Origin: Amycolatopsis suaedae
GTDB lineage: Bacteria; Actinomycetota; Actinomycetes; Mycobacteriales; Pseudonocardiaceae
DNA length: 64,000 bases
Assembly: GCF_004214935.1 (NCBI RefSeq)
Contig: NZ_SFCC01000012.1
Span: 1-64,000 of the forward strand
Direction: 5' to 3'
Translations under genes and position numbers: made by a program
Notes under the pieces: generated by a model
Told to the model about the DNA's origin: nothing
Databases searched by the model: none
The model's input: the letters and a program-made list of their open reading frames with translations, nothing else
Shown here: in pieces, positions 42,454 through 50,842 of the stretch
How the letters are laid out: the number at the start of each line of letters is the position of its first letter
Position numbering within the stretch: the first letter of the stretch is position 1

Positions 42454-42497
42454 CAAAGCTTTGTGCAAAATATTGTGCACATAACTCTGCTAGAGTT
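42454..42497. promoter_or_regulatory. Divergent operator region with three palindromes
   Basis: Three elements lie in the 63-bp gap: CAAAGCTTTG (42454-42463, perfect), GTGCAAAATATTGTGCAC (42463-42480, 16 of 18 symmetric) and AACTCT-GCT-AGAGTT (42483-42497, perfect 6-bp arms). The AT-rich run contrasts with the surrounding sequence and probably contains the overlapping promoters. The 18-bp site is the best candidate for the ArsR-like regulator. Confidence 0.7.
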
Positions 42498-42503
42498 GGA
42501 CGG

Positions 42504-43079
42504 GTGACGGATCAGGGAAAACCCCGAGAAATCACCGATCCCGCGACCCTGAGGGCGTTACGCCATCCGTTGCGCAGGCAGTTGCTCCGGTTACTGCACC
42601 GGGACGGGCCGGCGACCGCGACCGACCTGGCGAAGGCGCTCGGCGAGAACACCGGGGCGACCAGCTACCACCTGCGGCAGCTGGCCGAGCACGGACTGGT
42701 CGCCGAGGACCCCGAGCGGGGGCGCGGCCGGGAACGGTGGTGGCAGGCGGTGCCGCACGACCTGCGGTTCCCGCCGCGCAGCCGGATGGACCCGGACCTG
42801 CGGGCGGCGTTCGACGCGCTGGAGCGGGTCAGCGTCGACGAGGACGAGGCAGCGCTGGCGCGCTTCGAGCGGCAGCGCGACCAGCTCGGCCCGTGGGGCG
42901 ACGCGCTGCTGTTCTCCCGCGGCGAGGTGAAGCTGACCCTGGAGCAGGCGAAGCAGTTCTTCGACGACTACCTGGCGCTGCTCACCCGCTATCTGGAGAT
43001 CTCGGAGCACGCGCCGGACGGCGAGGACGAGGCCCGGCGCATGCACGTGCGCTGGACCGCCTTCCCCGACGTCGACTGA
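42504..43079 (+). CDS. ArsR-like winged-helix transcriptional regulator
   Basis: A 191-residue regulator. The N-terminal winged helix covers about 10-85: ALRHPLRRQLLRLLHRDG, ATDLAKALGENTGATSYHLRQLAEHGLV and a wing GRGRERWWQ. This is the HTH_20/ArsR-like kind. The C-terminal 100 residues are acidic and helical, perhaps for dimerisation or sensing, and no metal-site Cys cluster is present. The GTG at 42504 is used. It is divergent from the exported hydrolase gene, its likely target, and is followed by a family A terminator element. Confidence 0.88.
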   Translation: MTDQGKPREITDPATLRALRHPLRRQLLRLLHRDGPATATDLAKALGENTGATSYHLRQLAEHGLVAEDPERGRGRERWWQAVPHDLRFPPRSRMDPDLRAAFDALERVSVDEDEAALARFERQRDQLGPWGDALLFSRGEVKLTLEQAKQFFDDYLALLTRYLEISEHAPDGEDEARRMHVRWTAFPDVD

Positions 43080-43095
43080 CCGCCCGTCGGCGTCG

Positions 43096-43170
43096 CCAAT
43101 GCGGCTTCCGTCGCTCCCCCAATGTGGCATTGGGGTACTTCAAGTTCCCCAATGTGGCATTGGGGAACTT
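43096..43170. repeat. Family A composite palindromic element, copy 2 (double hairpin, probable terminator)
   Basis: It has the same layout as copy 1: CCAATGCGG, then CCCCAATG (43117-43124) pairing with 43128-43135 and AAGTTCCCCAATG (43142-43154) pairing with 43158-43170, each with loop TGG. It lies between the convergent regulator and flavin oxidoreductase genes and probably ends both transcripts. Confidence 0.85.
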
Positions 43171-43186
43171 CGGCGAAGCGGCCCCG

Positions 43187-44140
43187 TCAGCGCCGCGGGG
43201 CCAGGGCGCGGACCTGCTCGGCCGGGTCGTCGCCGGTGGGCAGCAGCGCGATCACCGGCGTCGTCAGCCCGTTGTCCACATAGGACTGGATCTTCTCCCG
43301 GCAGGCGGCCGGGCTGCCGTGCACGATCAGGTCGTCGACGACCTCGTCGGGGATGACCTCGTTGGCCGCCTTGCGGTCCCCCGCCGCCCACAGCGCGTGC
43401 ATCGGCGCGAGCACCTCCTCGCGGCCCAGCCAGTTGTGGAACTCGGCGTACACCGGCACGGTCAGGTAGCTGCTGATCAGCAGCCGCCCCAGCGCCCGCG
43501 CCGACTCGGCGTCCTCGGTGGGACAGACGAAGATCCGGGCGGCCAGTTCCAGATCCGGCCCGATGACCGAGCGGACCGTGCGCACGTCGGCAGGCGAGAG
43601 CCAGTTGGTGATGGCGCCGTCGGCCTCGCGCGCGGCCAGCTTCAGCATGCCCGGCCGCAGCGCGGCGAGCATGATCGGCGGCGCCTGCTCCGGCGGGCGC
43701 TCCAGCCGGAACTTGCTGACGGAGAAGGTCGGGTAGTCCTCGGTCACCTTCTGCCCGGCCAGTGCGGCCCGCAGAAACCGCAGGGTGTCGCGGGTGCGGC
43801 CGAACGGCTCGGCGAACTCGGCGGCGTTCCAACCCTGGACGATCACCGGCGACGACGTGCCGATGCCGAGCACGAACCGGCCCGGCGCGCACTCGGCCAG
43901 CGTCGCCGCGCTCATCGCCAGCAGTCCCGGCCCGCGGGTGTACACCGGGACGATCGCCGTGCCCAGCCGCAGCTGCGGTGCCCACTGCGAGGCCAGCAGC
44001 AGCGGGGAGAACGCGTCGGTGCCCGCGGTCTCGGCCGACCAGACGTCGGTGTAGCCCAGGTCCGGCAGTTCCTCCACCAGCTCGCGGTGCGCGGCCAGCG
44101 GCATCCCGGTGAACGGGATCGTGATTCCCCAACGTGTCAT
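43187..44140 (-). CDS. LLM-class flavin/F420-dependent oxidoreductase
   Basis: A 317-residue TIM-barrel protein of the luciferase-like monooxygenase family, with early ITIPFTGM, RLGTAIVPVYTRGPGLLAM, the ligand loop RFVLGIGTSSP and later MLAALRPGMLKLAAREADG. In actinomycetes such proteins commonly use F420. The substrate is unknown. The ATG at 44140 overlaps the peptidase stop by four bases, so it is cotranscribed with that gene. Confidence 0.9.
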   Translation of the reverse strand: MTRWGITIPFTGMPLAAHRELVEELPDLGYTDVWSAETAGTDAFSPLLLASQWAPQLRLGTAIVPVYTRGPGLLAMSAATLAECAPGRFVLGIGTSSPVIVQGWNAAEFAEPFGRTRDTLRFLRAALAGQKVTEDYPTFSVSKFRLERPPEQAPPIMLAALRPGMLKLAAREADGAITNWLSPADVRTVRSVIGPDLELAARIFVCPTEDAESARALGRLLISSYLTVPVYAEFHNWLGREEVLAPMHALWAAGDRKAANEVIPDEVVDDLIVHGSPAACREKIQSYVDNGLTTPVIALLPTGDDPAEQVRALAPRR

Positions 44141-46212
44141 GCCGAGCGCTCCAGTTCGCGTGTCAGCCAGTCGACCTGCATCCGCATCATGTTCTCCGCG
44201 ACCTCCTCGGCCTGCGGCGTCATGTGTGTCGCACCGGCCAGCGGCAGGAACACGTGTGCCCGGCCCGCGGCCAGCAGCTCCGAGGACAGCCGCAGGGCGT
44301 GCGCGACGAACACGTTGTCGTCGGCCAGCCCGTGGATGATCAGCAGCGCCCGCTCCAGCTTCGCGGCGTCGGCGAGCAGCGAGTTGTCCCGGTAGGCGTC
44401 CGGCTGCCCGGCCGGGGTGCCCAGGTAGCGCTCGGTGTAGTGGGTGTCGTACAGCGTCCAGTCGGTCACCGGCGCTCCGGCGACGGCGGCGTGGAAGACG
44501 TCGGGCCGCCGCAGCACCGCCAGCGCCGACAGGTACCCGCCGTAGGACCAGCCGCGGATGGCCACCCGGCGCAGGTCCAGATCCGGGTACTGCCGCGCGG
44601 CCGCGTGCAGGGCGTCGACCTGGTCGGCGAGCGTGACCTCGGCGAGCCGGCCGCCCGCGATCTCCTTCTCCCAGCCGGGACCGCGGCCCGGCGTGCCGCG
44701 GCCGTCGGCCACCAGCACGGCGAAGCCCTGGTCGGCCAGCCACTGGGAGGTCAGGAACGCGTTGCGGCTGTGCAGCACCCGCTGCGCGTGCGGTCCGCCG
44801 TAGGGGTCGAGCAGCACCGGCAGCTTCTGCCCGGCGACGTGCCCGGACGGCAGCAGCAGTGCCGCGCGCAGCCCGCGTTCGCCGAGCGTGAGCCACTCGG
44901 GTTCGGGTACCAGGCCGGGGTCGACGGTGTGCGAACCGACGGTGGCCACCGGCTCGCCGTCACGCAGCACGGCCACCTCCGGCCCGCTGTGCGCCAGGCT
45001 CCACGACGACAGCACGGTGACCTCACTGGTCCCGGCACCGACGTGCACGCCGTCCGATGTGGACAGCCGCTGCACGCCGCCGCCCGCGGTGCGGAAGACG
45101 TGGATCTGGGTCGGGTCTGTCTCGGAGGCGCTGAACAGGATCTCCGCGCCGACGTCGAGCACCGACCGCACCTGCAGCCCGGGTGGCGTGACCGGCTCGC
45201 CGTCGACGATCAGCCGGTAGCTGCCGTCGGCGGCGCTGACCCAGACCAGCCTGCCGTCGGCCGTCCACGCGGGGACGCCCTGGGTGATCTCCACCCAGTG
45301 CGGGTCGGTCTCGGTGTGCAGGACCGACAGCTCGCCGGTCGCCACGTCCAGCGACAGCACGCGGGTGGTCCGCTGGTCGCGGGACTGCACGGTGAGCAGC
45401 GGCGGCCCGCCTGCCGACCAGTGCACAGCGACCAGATACTCCTCGTCGAGCGGGATGTCGGTCCGGCTGCCGTCCAGCCCGAGCAGTGCCAGCGAGACGT
45501 CCACGTTGGACTCCCCCGCCGCCGGGTAGGCGACGGTGTTGACCTCCGCGCCCGGGTTGGCCGGATCGGCGATGTGCCAGCGCGGGACGCCGGTGGTGTC
45601 GGCCCGTTCGGCGAGCAGCCACCGGCCGTCCGGCGACCACCAGTACCCGCGGGCGCGGCTCATCTCCTCGGCGGCGACGAACTCGGCCAGCCCCCAGGTG
45701 ACCTCCGGCGCGGGATCGTCGGCGAGCACGCGGTCGGCGCCGCCCGGCTCGACGACGTGCAGCGCGCCGTCGCGGACGTAGGCCACGTGGGTGCCCTGCG
45801 GATTGGGCCGCGGGTCGACGACGGCGCCGTCGACCAGCGTCGCGATCTCGCCGGTCGCCAGGTCGACGGTGTGCAGGCGGCCGGACAGGGTGAACGTCGC
45901 CAGCCCGAAGCCGGCGTCGACCGAGTAGCCGACCACGCCGCCGGAGGTCTCCCGGCTGCGCTCGCGCCGGGCGCGCTCCTCCGGCGGCAGGACCTCCTCG
46001 CCGGGCAGCAGCTCGGCGGCGTCGACGATCTTCGACTCGGAGCCGGTGGCCAGGTCCAGCGACCAGAGGCTGTGCCGGCGATCCACACCGGACTCCGCAC
46101 GCAGGAACAGCACCCGGGATCCGTCCGGCGAGACCCGGAACTCCTTGGGTGCGCCGAGGGTGAAGCGCTGGGTACGGGCCTGCTGCCGGAGGAAGGAGAC
46201 GTCGTCGGTCAC
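44137..46212 (-). CDS. S9 family prolyl oligopeptidase (DPP-IV type)
   Basis: A 691-residue cytosolic serine peptidase. An N-terminal beta-propeller (about 1-430, with repeated SPDGxR and WSPDGRWL blades) gates a C-terminal alpha/beta hydrolase. The catalytic triad is visible: Ser556 in GWSYGGY, Asp631 in HGLADDNV and His663 in GATHM. It probably trims proline-containing peptides. The GTG at 46212 is used. The downstream LLM oxidoreductase overlaps it. Confidence 0.93.
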   Translation of the reverse strand: MTDDVSFLRQQARTQRFTLGAPKEFRVSPDGSRVLFLRAESGVDRRHSLWSLDLATGSESKIVDAAELLPGEEVLPPEERARRERSRETSGGVVGYSVDAGFGLATFTLSGRLHTVDLATGEIATLVDGAVVDPRPNPQGTHVAYVRDGALHVVEPGGADRVLADDPAPEVTWGLAEFVAAEEMSRARGYWWSPDGRWLLAERADTTGVPRWHIADPANPGAEVNTVAYPAAGESNVDVSLALLGLDGSRTDIPLDEEYLVAVHWSAGGPPLLTVQSRDQRTTRVLSLDVATGELSVLHTETDPHWVEITQGVPAWTADGRLVWVSAADGSYRLIVDGEPVTPPGLQVRSVLDVGAEILFSASETDPTQIHVFRTAGGGVQRLSTSDGVHVGAGTSEVTVLSSWSLAHSGPEVAVLRDGEPVATVGSHTVDPGLVPEPEWLTLGERGLRAALLLPSGHVAGQKLPVLLDPYGGPHAQRVLHSRNAFLTSQWLADQGFAVLVADGRGTPGRGPGWEKEIAGGRLAEVTLADQVDALHAAARQYPDLDLRRVAIRGWSYGGYLSALAVLRRPDVFHAAVAGAPVTDWTLYDTHYTERYLGTPAGQPDAYRDNSLLADAAKLERALLIIHGLADDNVFVAHALRLSSELLAAGRAHVFLPLAGATHMTPQAEEVAENMMRMQVDWLTRELERSA

Positions 46213-46273
46213 GCAGGCACTCTGTCACACGACCGGGCCACACAACAATCGTTCGGTAAACACCGTCAAGTAC

Positions 46274-46301
46274 GCAACGAACGGCGGGTTTGAGCAACGA
46301 A
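46274..46301. promoter_or_regulatory. Direct repeat GCAACGAA before ornithine aminotransferase
   Basis: GCAACGAA occurs at 46274-46281 and 46294-46301, 20 bp (two helical turns) apart, in the 131-bp divergent gap. This looks like a regulator site, for example of the Lrp/AsnC or arginine-response type. The regulator is not encoded nearby. Confidence 0.45.
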
Positions 46302-46343
46302 ACCCGGCTGAACTCACCGCCTCGGACCCCTTAGCCTGAACGC

Positions 46344-47561
46344 ATGACCACGTTCGCCGCCGGAACCACCGACTACATCGCGCTCGACGAGCAGTGGAGC
46401 ACGCACAACTACCACCCGCTGCCGGTCGTGATCGCCGAGGCGGAGGGCGCCTGGGTGACCGACGTCACCGGCAAGCGCTACCTCGACTTCCTCGCCGGCT
46501 ACTCGGCGCTGAACTTCGGCCACCGCCATCCCGCGCTGGTCGCCGCCGCCGTCGAGCAGCTGGGCAGGGTCACCCTGACCTCGCGGGCGTTCCACCACGA
46601 CCAGCTCGGGCTGTTCTGCCGGGAGCTGGCCGAGCTGACCGGCACCGAGCTGGTGCTGCCGATGAACTCCGGCGCCGAGGCGGTCGAGTCGGCGGTCAAG
46701 GTCGCGCGCAAGTGGGCCTACCAGGTCAAGGGCATCCCGGACGGGCAGGCGCAGATCGTCGTCGCCGGGTCCAACTTCCACGGCCGCACTACCACGATCG
46801 TGTCGTTCTCGACCGACGAGACGGCCCGCGCCGATTTCGGGCCGTTCACCCCGGGTTTTGTCACGGTCAAGTACGGCGACGCCGACGCGCTGGCCGACGC
46901 CATCACCGAGCGCACCGCCGCGGTGCTGCTGGAGCCGGTGCAGGGCGAGGCGGGCGTGGTCGTGCCGCCGGAGGGCTACCTGGCGCGGGCCCGGCAGCTG
47001 TGTGACGAGGCGGGCGCGCTGCTGATCGCCGACGAGATCCAGTCCGGCCTGGCCCGCACCGGCACGCTGTTCGCGCTGGACCACGAGGGCGTCCGGGCCG
47101 ACCTGTACACGCTGGGCAAGGCGCTCGGCGGCGGGATCATGCCGGTGTCGGCGGTGGTCGGCCGCCGCGACGTGCTCGGCGTGCTGCGGCCCGGCGAGCA
47201 CGGCTCGACGTTCGGGGGCAACCCGCTGGCCTGCGCGGTCGGCCGCGCGGTGATCTCGCTGCTGGCCACCGGCGAGTTCCAGGAGCGCTCGGCGACGCTG
47301 GGCAGGCACCTGCACGCCCGGCTGGGCGAACTGGTCGGCCACGGGCTGGCCGAGGTCCGCGGCCGCGGCCTGTGGGCCGGTGTCGACATCGCGCCGGGCC
47401 GCCTCACCGGCAGGCAGGCCTCGGAGGCGCTGGCCACGCGCGGGGTGCTGTGCAAGGAGACCCACGACAACACGCTGCGGATCGCGCCGCCGCTGGTGGT
47501 CACCGCCGAGGAGCTGGACCGCGGGGTCGACGCGCTGGCCGAGGTGATCACCGGGGCCTAG
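46344..47561 (+). CDS. rocD: Ornithine aminotransferase
   Basis: A 405-residue class III PLP aminotransferase converting ornithine and 2-oxoglutarate to glutamate semialdehyde and glutamate. It carries the OAT-type opening (STHNYHPLPVVIAEAEG), PMNSGAEAVESAVK, the cofactor Asp in LLIADEIQSGLARTG and the Schiff-base Lys259 in LGKALGGG. The ATG at 46344 is the first of the frame. The role is arginine/ornithine catabolism; no arginase or ddaH gene is next to it. Confidence 0.93.
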   Translation: MTTFAAGTTDYIALDEQWSTHNYHPLPVVIAEAEGAWVTDVTGKRYLDFLAGYSALNFGHRHPALVAAAVEQLGRVTLTSRAFHHDQLGLFCRELAELTGTELVLPMNSGAEAVESAVKVARKWAYQVKGIPDGQAQIVVAGSNFHGRTTTIVSFSTDETARADFGPFTPGFVTVKYGDADALADAITERTAAVLLEPVQGEAGVVVPPEGYLARARQLCDEAGALLIADEIQSGLARTGTLFALDHEGVRADLYTLGKALGGGIMPVSAVVGRRDVLGVLRPGEHGSTFGGNPLACAVGRAVISLLATGEFQERSATLGRHLHARLGELVGHGLAEVRGRGLWAGVDIAPGRLTGRQASEALATRGVLCKETHDNTLRIAPPLVVTAEELDRGVDALAEVITGA

Positions 47562-47584
47562 GGGGTTGTGTAAGACTCCCCGGC

Positions 47585-48949
47585 ATGACCGAGGCCGCCA
47601 GTCACGACGCCAGTAGCCTGCGCAGGGTCACCGACCCGCGTGAGGTGCATGAACGAGGCAGGGCGCTGCGTGACGCCACCCCGCCGACGGCGCACGACCA
47701 CGAGGCGGCCGGAGCCGGACGGCCGGCGGTGCTGGACTTCATCGAGGCCAGCAACGCCGGCCGGGTGCCGTCGCTGGTGCCGCTGCGGATGGGCCGCATG
47801 CTGGTCTCGCCGTTCGCGTTCTTCCGCGGCGCCGCCGGGCTGATGGCCGCCGACCTGGCCGACGCGCCGGCCAGCGGCCTGCTCGCGCAGATCTGCGGCG
47901 ACGCGCACGCGGCCAACTTCGGGCTGTACGGCACGCCCGACGGCGAGATCGTCATGGACATCAACGACTTCGACGAGACCGTGCCCGGTCCGTGGGAGTG
48001 GGACCTCAAGCGGCTGGCTGCCAGCCTGGTACTGGCCGGGCGCGAGGGCGGGGTGTCCGAGGCGGGCTGCCTGGAGGCGGCCGAGGACGTGGTGAAGTCC
48101 TATCGCCGTACCGTGCGCACGCTGGCCGGGTTGCCGTTCCTGCAGTCGTGGAACGCGTTGCCCAACGCCGCCGCGCTGGGCAGGGTGAAGGCCGACGAGC
48201 TGATCGACGACTTCGAGCGGGCGGCGTCGAAGGCGCGTAAGAACACCAGCGCCAAGGTGGTGGCGAAGTGGACCCGCGACGGCCGGTTCGTCGAGGACCC
48301 GCCGGTGCTCAGCTACGTCGAACCGGCGGTGGCCGAGGCGGTCACCGAGGGCCTGGTGTCCTATGTGGACACGCTGCGGGAGTCGCGGCGCAACCTGATC
48401 ACCCGCTACGGCGTCGCCGACGTCGCGTTCCGCGTGGTCGGGACGGGCAGCGTCGGGTTGCGCAGCTACGTGGCGCTGCTGCGCGGCAACGGCGACGAGT
48501 CGCTGGTGCTGCAGGTCAAGGAGGCGCGGCCGTCGTCGCTGGAGCCGCACCTGGCCGTGCCGCGGGCCGAGCACGAGGGCAAGCGGATCGTGCACGGCGC
48601 GCGGCTGGTGCAGGCCGAGACCGACATCCTGCTCGGCTGGACCACGATCGACGGCAGGGACTTCATCGTGCGGCAGTTCCGCAACATGAAGGGCGACATC
48701 GACCCGACCGCGCTGCGCGGCGACCACCTCGACGACTACGGCCGCCTGGCAGGCGCCCTGCTCGCCCGCGCACACGCCCGGTCGATCGACCCGCGCCTGC
48801 TGGCCGGGTACTTCGACGAGGACGAGGACATGGACGAGGCCGTCGGCCGGTACGCGGTGCGCTACGCCGACCAGACCGAGGCCGACCACGCCGAACTGGT
48901 CGCCGCCGTCCGCGCGGGCAAGATCGCCGCCGAGACCGAGGAGGATTGA
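47585..48949 (+). CDS. DUF2252 family protein
   Basis: A 454-residue protein of the DUF2252 family, common in actinobacteria and of unproven function. Family signatures are MGRMLVSPFAFFRGAA, ICGDAHAANFGLYG and DINDFDETVPGPWEWDLKR. The HAANF and DxND pattern looks like the catalytic and metal loops of kinase-like (aminoglycoside phosphotransferase-like) folds; this resemblance is my inference. The ATG at 47585 lies 23 bases after the ornithine aminotransferase stop, so the two may be cotranscribed. It ends in the family D array and shares a terminator with the ABC-F gene. Confidence 0.88.
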   Translation: MTEAASHDASSLRRVTDPREVHERGRALRDATPPTAHDHEAAGAGRPAVLDFIEASNAGRVPSLVPLRMGRMLVSPFAFFRGAAGLMAADLADAPASGLLAQICGDAHAANFGLYGTPDGEIVMDINDFDETVPGPWEWDLKRLAASLVLAGREGGVSEAGCLEAAEDVVKSYRRTVRTLAGLPFLQSWNALPNAAALGRVKADELIDDFERAASKARKNTSAKVVAKWTRDGRFVEDPPVLSYVEPAVAEAVTEGLVSYVDTLRESRRNLITRYGVADVAFRVVGTGSVGLRSYVALLRGNGDESLVLQVKEARPSSLEPHLAVPRAEHEGKRIVHGARLVQAETDILLGWTTIDGRDFIVRQFRNMKGDIDPTALRGDHLDDYGRLAGALLARAHARSIDPRLLAGYFDEDEDMDEAVGRYAVRYADQTEADHAELVAAVRAGKIAAETEED

Positions 48950-48952
48950 CCC

Positions 48953-49107
48953 GCGAGTCCCACCTTCGTGCACGCGAGTTCCACGCTCGTGCACGCGAGT
49001 TCCACCTTCGCGCCCGGGAGGCCTATGGGCGCGAAGGTGGAGTTCGCGTACCGGAGCGTGGAATTCGCGTACCGGACGGTGGAGTTCGCGTGCACGAAGG
49101 TGGAATC
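48953..49107. repeat. Family D 21-bp repeat array, copy 2 (head-to-head)
   Basis: Three forward units (GCGAGTTCCACCTTCGTGCA and variants) from 48953 to about 49012 are followed by four inverted units (GAAGGTGGAGTTCGCGT and variants) up to about 49107, around the centre CCCGGGAGGCC. The whole could fold into one long imperfect hairpin. The period is 21 bp. It lies between convergent genes, just ahead of a conventional terminator. Confidence 0.75.
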
Positions 49108-49119
49108 CGTCAGGGCCGG

Positions 49120-49145
49120 AGCGGCTTTAGCGTGCTAAAGCCGCT
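49120..49145. terminator. Bidirectional terminator hairpin
   Basis: AGCGGCTTTAGC (49120-49131) pairs perfectly with GCTAAAGCCGCT (49134-49145) around a 2-base loop. It lies between the stops of the DUF2252 gene and the ABC-F gene, and is more AT-balanced than its surroundings. Confidence 0.8.
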
Positions 49146-49154
49146 TCCCGGGGG

Positions 49155-50777
49155 TCAGCGGGCGCGGGCCACGCGACCCTCGGTCCAGACGGGCTCGTCG
49201 GTCTCGGTGACCGTGCCGTCAGCGGTGAACAGCAGGTAGCGGTCGAATGAGCGGGCGAACCAGCGGTCGTGCGTCACCGCGACCACGGTGCCGGTGAAGC
49301 CCTCCAGCGCCTCCTGCAGGGCCTCGGCCGAGACCAGGTCCAGGTTGTCGGTCGGCTCGTCGAGCAGCAGCAGGGTCGCCCCGCCCAGTTCCAGCAGCAG
49401 CACCTGGAACCTGGCCTGCTGCCCGCCGGACAGCGTCTCGAACCGCTGCTCACCGGCCCGCGCGAGGCCGTAGCGGCTGAGCGCGAACATCGCCGCCTCA
49501 CGGTCCATTCCGGACCGCAGGCCCTCGCCGCAGCCGAGGATGCCGACCAGCGTGCGGCCCACCCACTCCGGGTGGTGGTGCGTCTGGGCGAACAGCCCGG
49601 GAACGACCCGGGCGCCCAGCCGGCACACGCCGGTGTGCGCGACGCCGTCGTCACCGCCCAGCAGCCGCAGGAAGTGGCTCTTGCCCGACCCGTTGGACCC
49701 CAGCACGCACACCCGGTCGCCGAAGAACACCTCGGTGTCGAACGGCTTCATCAGCCCGGTCAGCTCCAGCCGTTCGCAGGTGATGGCCCGCACGCCGGTC
49801 CGCCCGCCACGCAGCCGCGGCGCGAGCTTCTGCTGCCTGGGCGGCAACGGCGGCGCGCCCGCCTCCTCGAACTTGCGCAGCCGGGTCTGCGCCGCCCGGT
49901 AGCGCGAGGCCATGTCGTCGTTGTTGGCCGCCATCTGCCGCATCGTGCGGACCAGCTCGATCAGCTGCTGGTGCTTCTCGTCCCAGCGCCGCCGCAGCTC
50001 GGCCATCCGCTCCCAGCGGGCCGCCCGCGCCTGCGCCCAGTTGCCGAACCCGCCGCCGTGCACCCACGCCGTCCCGCCCTCGATGGTGACCACGTGGGTG
50101 GCCGCGGCGGCCAGCAGCTCACGGTCGTGGCTGACCAGCAGCACGGCCTTGCCGGTCTCGGCCAGCCTGCTCTCCAGCCACCGCTTGCCGGGGACGTCGA
50201 GGTAGTTGTCCGGCTCGTCCAGCAGCAGCACCTGCTCCCGGCCACGCAGCAGCGCCTCCAGCACCAGCCGTTTCTGCTCCCCGCCGGACAGCGTCCGCAC
50301 CTCGCGGAACCGCGCCCGGTCGTACGGGACGCCCAGCGCCGCGACGGTCACCGTGTCCCACAGCACCTCGGCGGTGTACCCGCCCGCCTCACCCCACTCG
50401 GCCAGCGCCGCCGCGTACCGCAGCTGGGTCGGCTCGTCGTCGGTGTCCATCAGCGCCAGCTCGACGGCGTCCAGTTCCGCCGCTGCCGCCCGCAGCCGGG
50501 CCGGCGCGACCGCCAGCAGCAGGTCCCGCACGGTCCGCTCGTCCCGGACCGACCCGATGAACTGCGGCATGACGGCGAACCCGCCCTGGACGTGCACGCC
50601 ACCGGCGGCCGGTTTCAGCTCCTCGCCGAGGATGCGCAGCAACGTCGTCTTGCCCGCGCCGTTGTCCCCGACGAGCGCGACCACCTGTTCGGCACCAACC
50701 CGGAACGTGACATCGGAGAACAGCGTCCGCCCGTCGCTCAGGCGGTATTCGAGCCCGGTCACCTCCAGATACCCCAT
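49155..50777 (-). CDS. ABC-F family ATPase (ribosome-associated type)
   Basis: A 540-residue protein with two ABC cassettes and no membrane segment. Cassette 1 has GDNGAGKTT, LSGGEQKR and LLLDEPDNYLD. A charged linker (about 245-320) follows, and cassette 2 has GSNGSGKS, LSGGQQAR and LLLDEPTDNLD. ABC-F proteins act on the ribosome in translation or antibiotic protection. The ATG at 50777 gives MGYLEVTGLEYR. The short inter-cassette linker cannot tell a resistance factor from a housekeeping member, and it is remote from the polyketide genes. Confidence 0.93.
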   Translation of the reverse strand: MGYLEVTGLEYRLSDGRTLFSDVTFRVGAEQVVALVGDNGAGKTTLLRILGEELKPAAGGVHVQGGFAVMPQFIGSVRDERTVRDLLLAVAPARLRAAAAELDAVELALMDTDDEPTQLRYAAALAEWGEAGGYTAEVLWDTVTVAALGVPYDRARFREVRTLSGGEQKRLVLEALLRGREQVLLLDEPDNYLDVPGKRWLESRLAETGKAVLLVSHDRELLAAAATHVVTIEGGTAWVHGGGFGNWAQARAARWERMAELRRRWDEKHQQLIELVRTMRQMAANNDDMASRYRAAQTRLRKFEEAGAPPLPPRQQKLAPRLRGGRTGVRAITCERLELTGLMKPFDTEVFFGDRVCVLGSNGSGKSHFLRLLGGDDGVAHTGVCRLGARVVPGLFAQTHHHPEWVGRTLVGILGCGEGLRSGMDREAAMFALSRYGLARAGEQRFETLSGGQQARFQVLLLELGGATLLLLDEPTDNLDLVSAEALQEALEGFTGTVVAVTHDRWFARSFDRYLLFTADGTVTETDEPVWTEGRVARAR

Positions 50778-50842
50778 GCCCGCATGCTCGCCCACCACCC
50801 GCCGCCGTGGCGAACGGTTTTCCGGCGGTTACCCTCCGCCGG

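Noticed and set aside
48953..49107. CRISPR array
   Set aside because: The units are contiguous 21-bp repeats without spacers, they change orientation, and no cas genes are near.
49155..50777. Self-resistance gene for the polyketide
   Set aside because: ABC-F proteins can protect ribosomes, but this gene is over 30 kb from the cluster among unrelated genes, and no sequence feature shows a resistance subtype.
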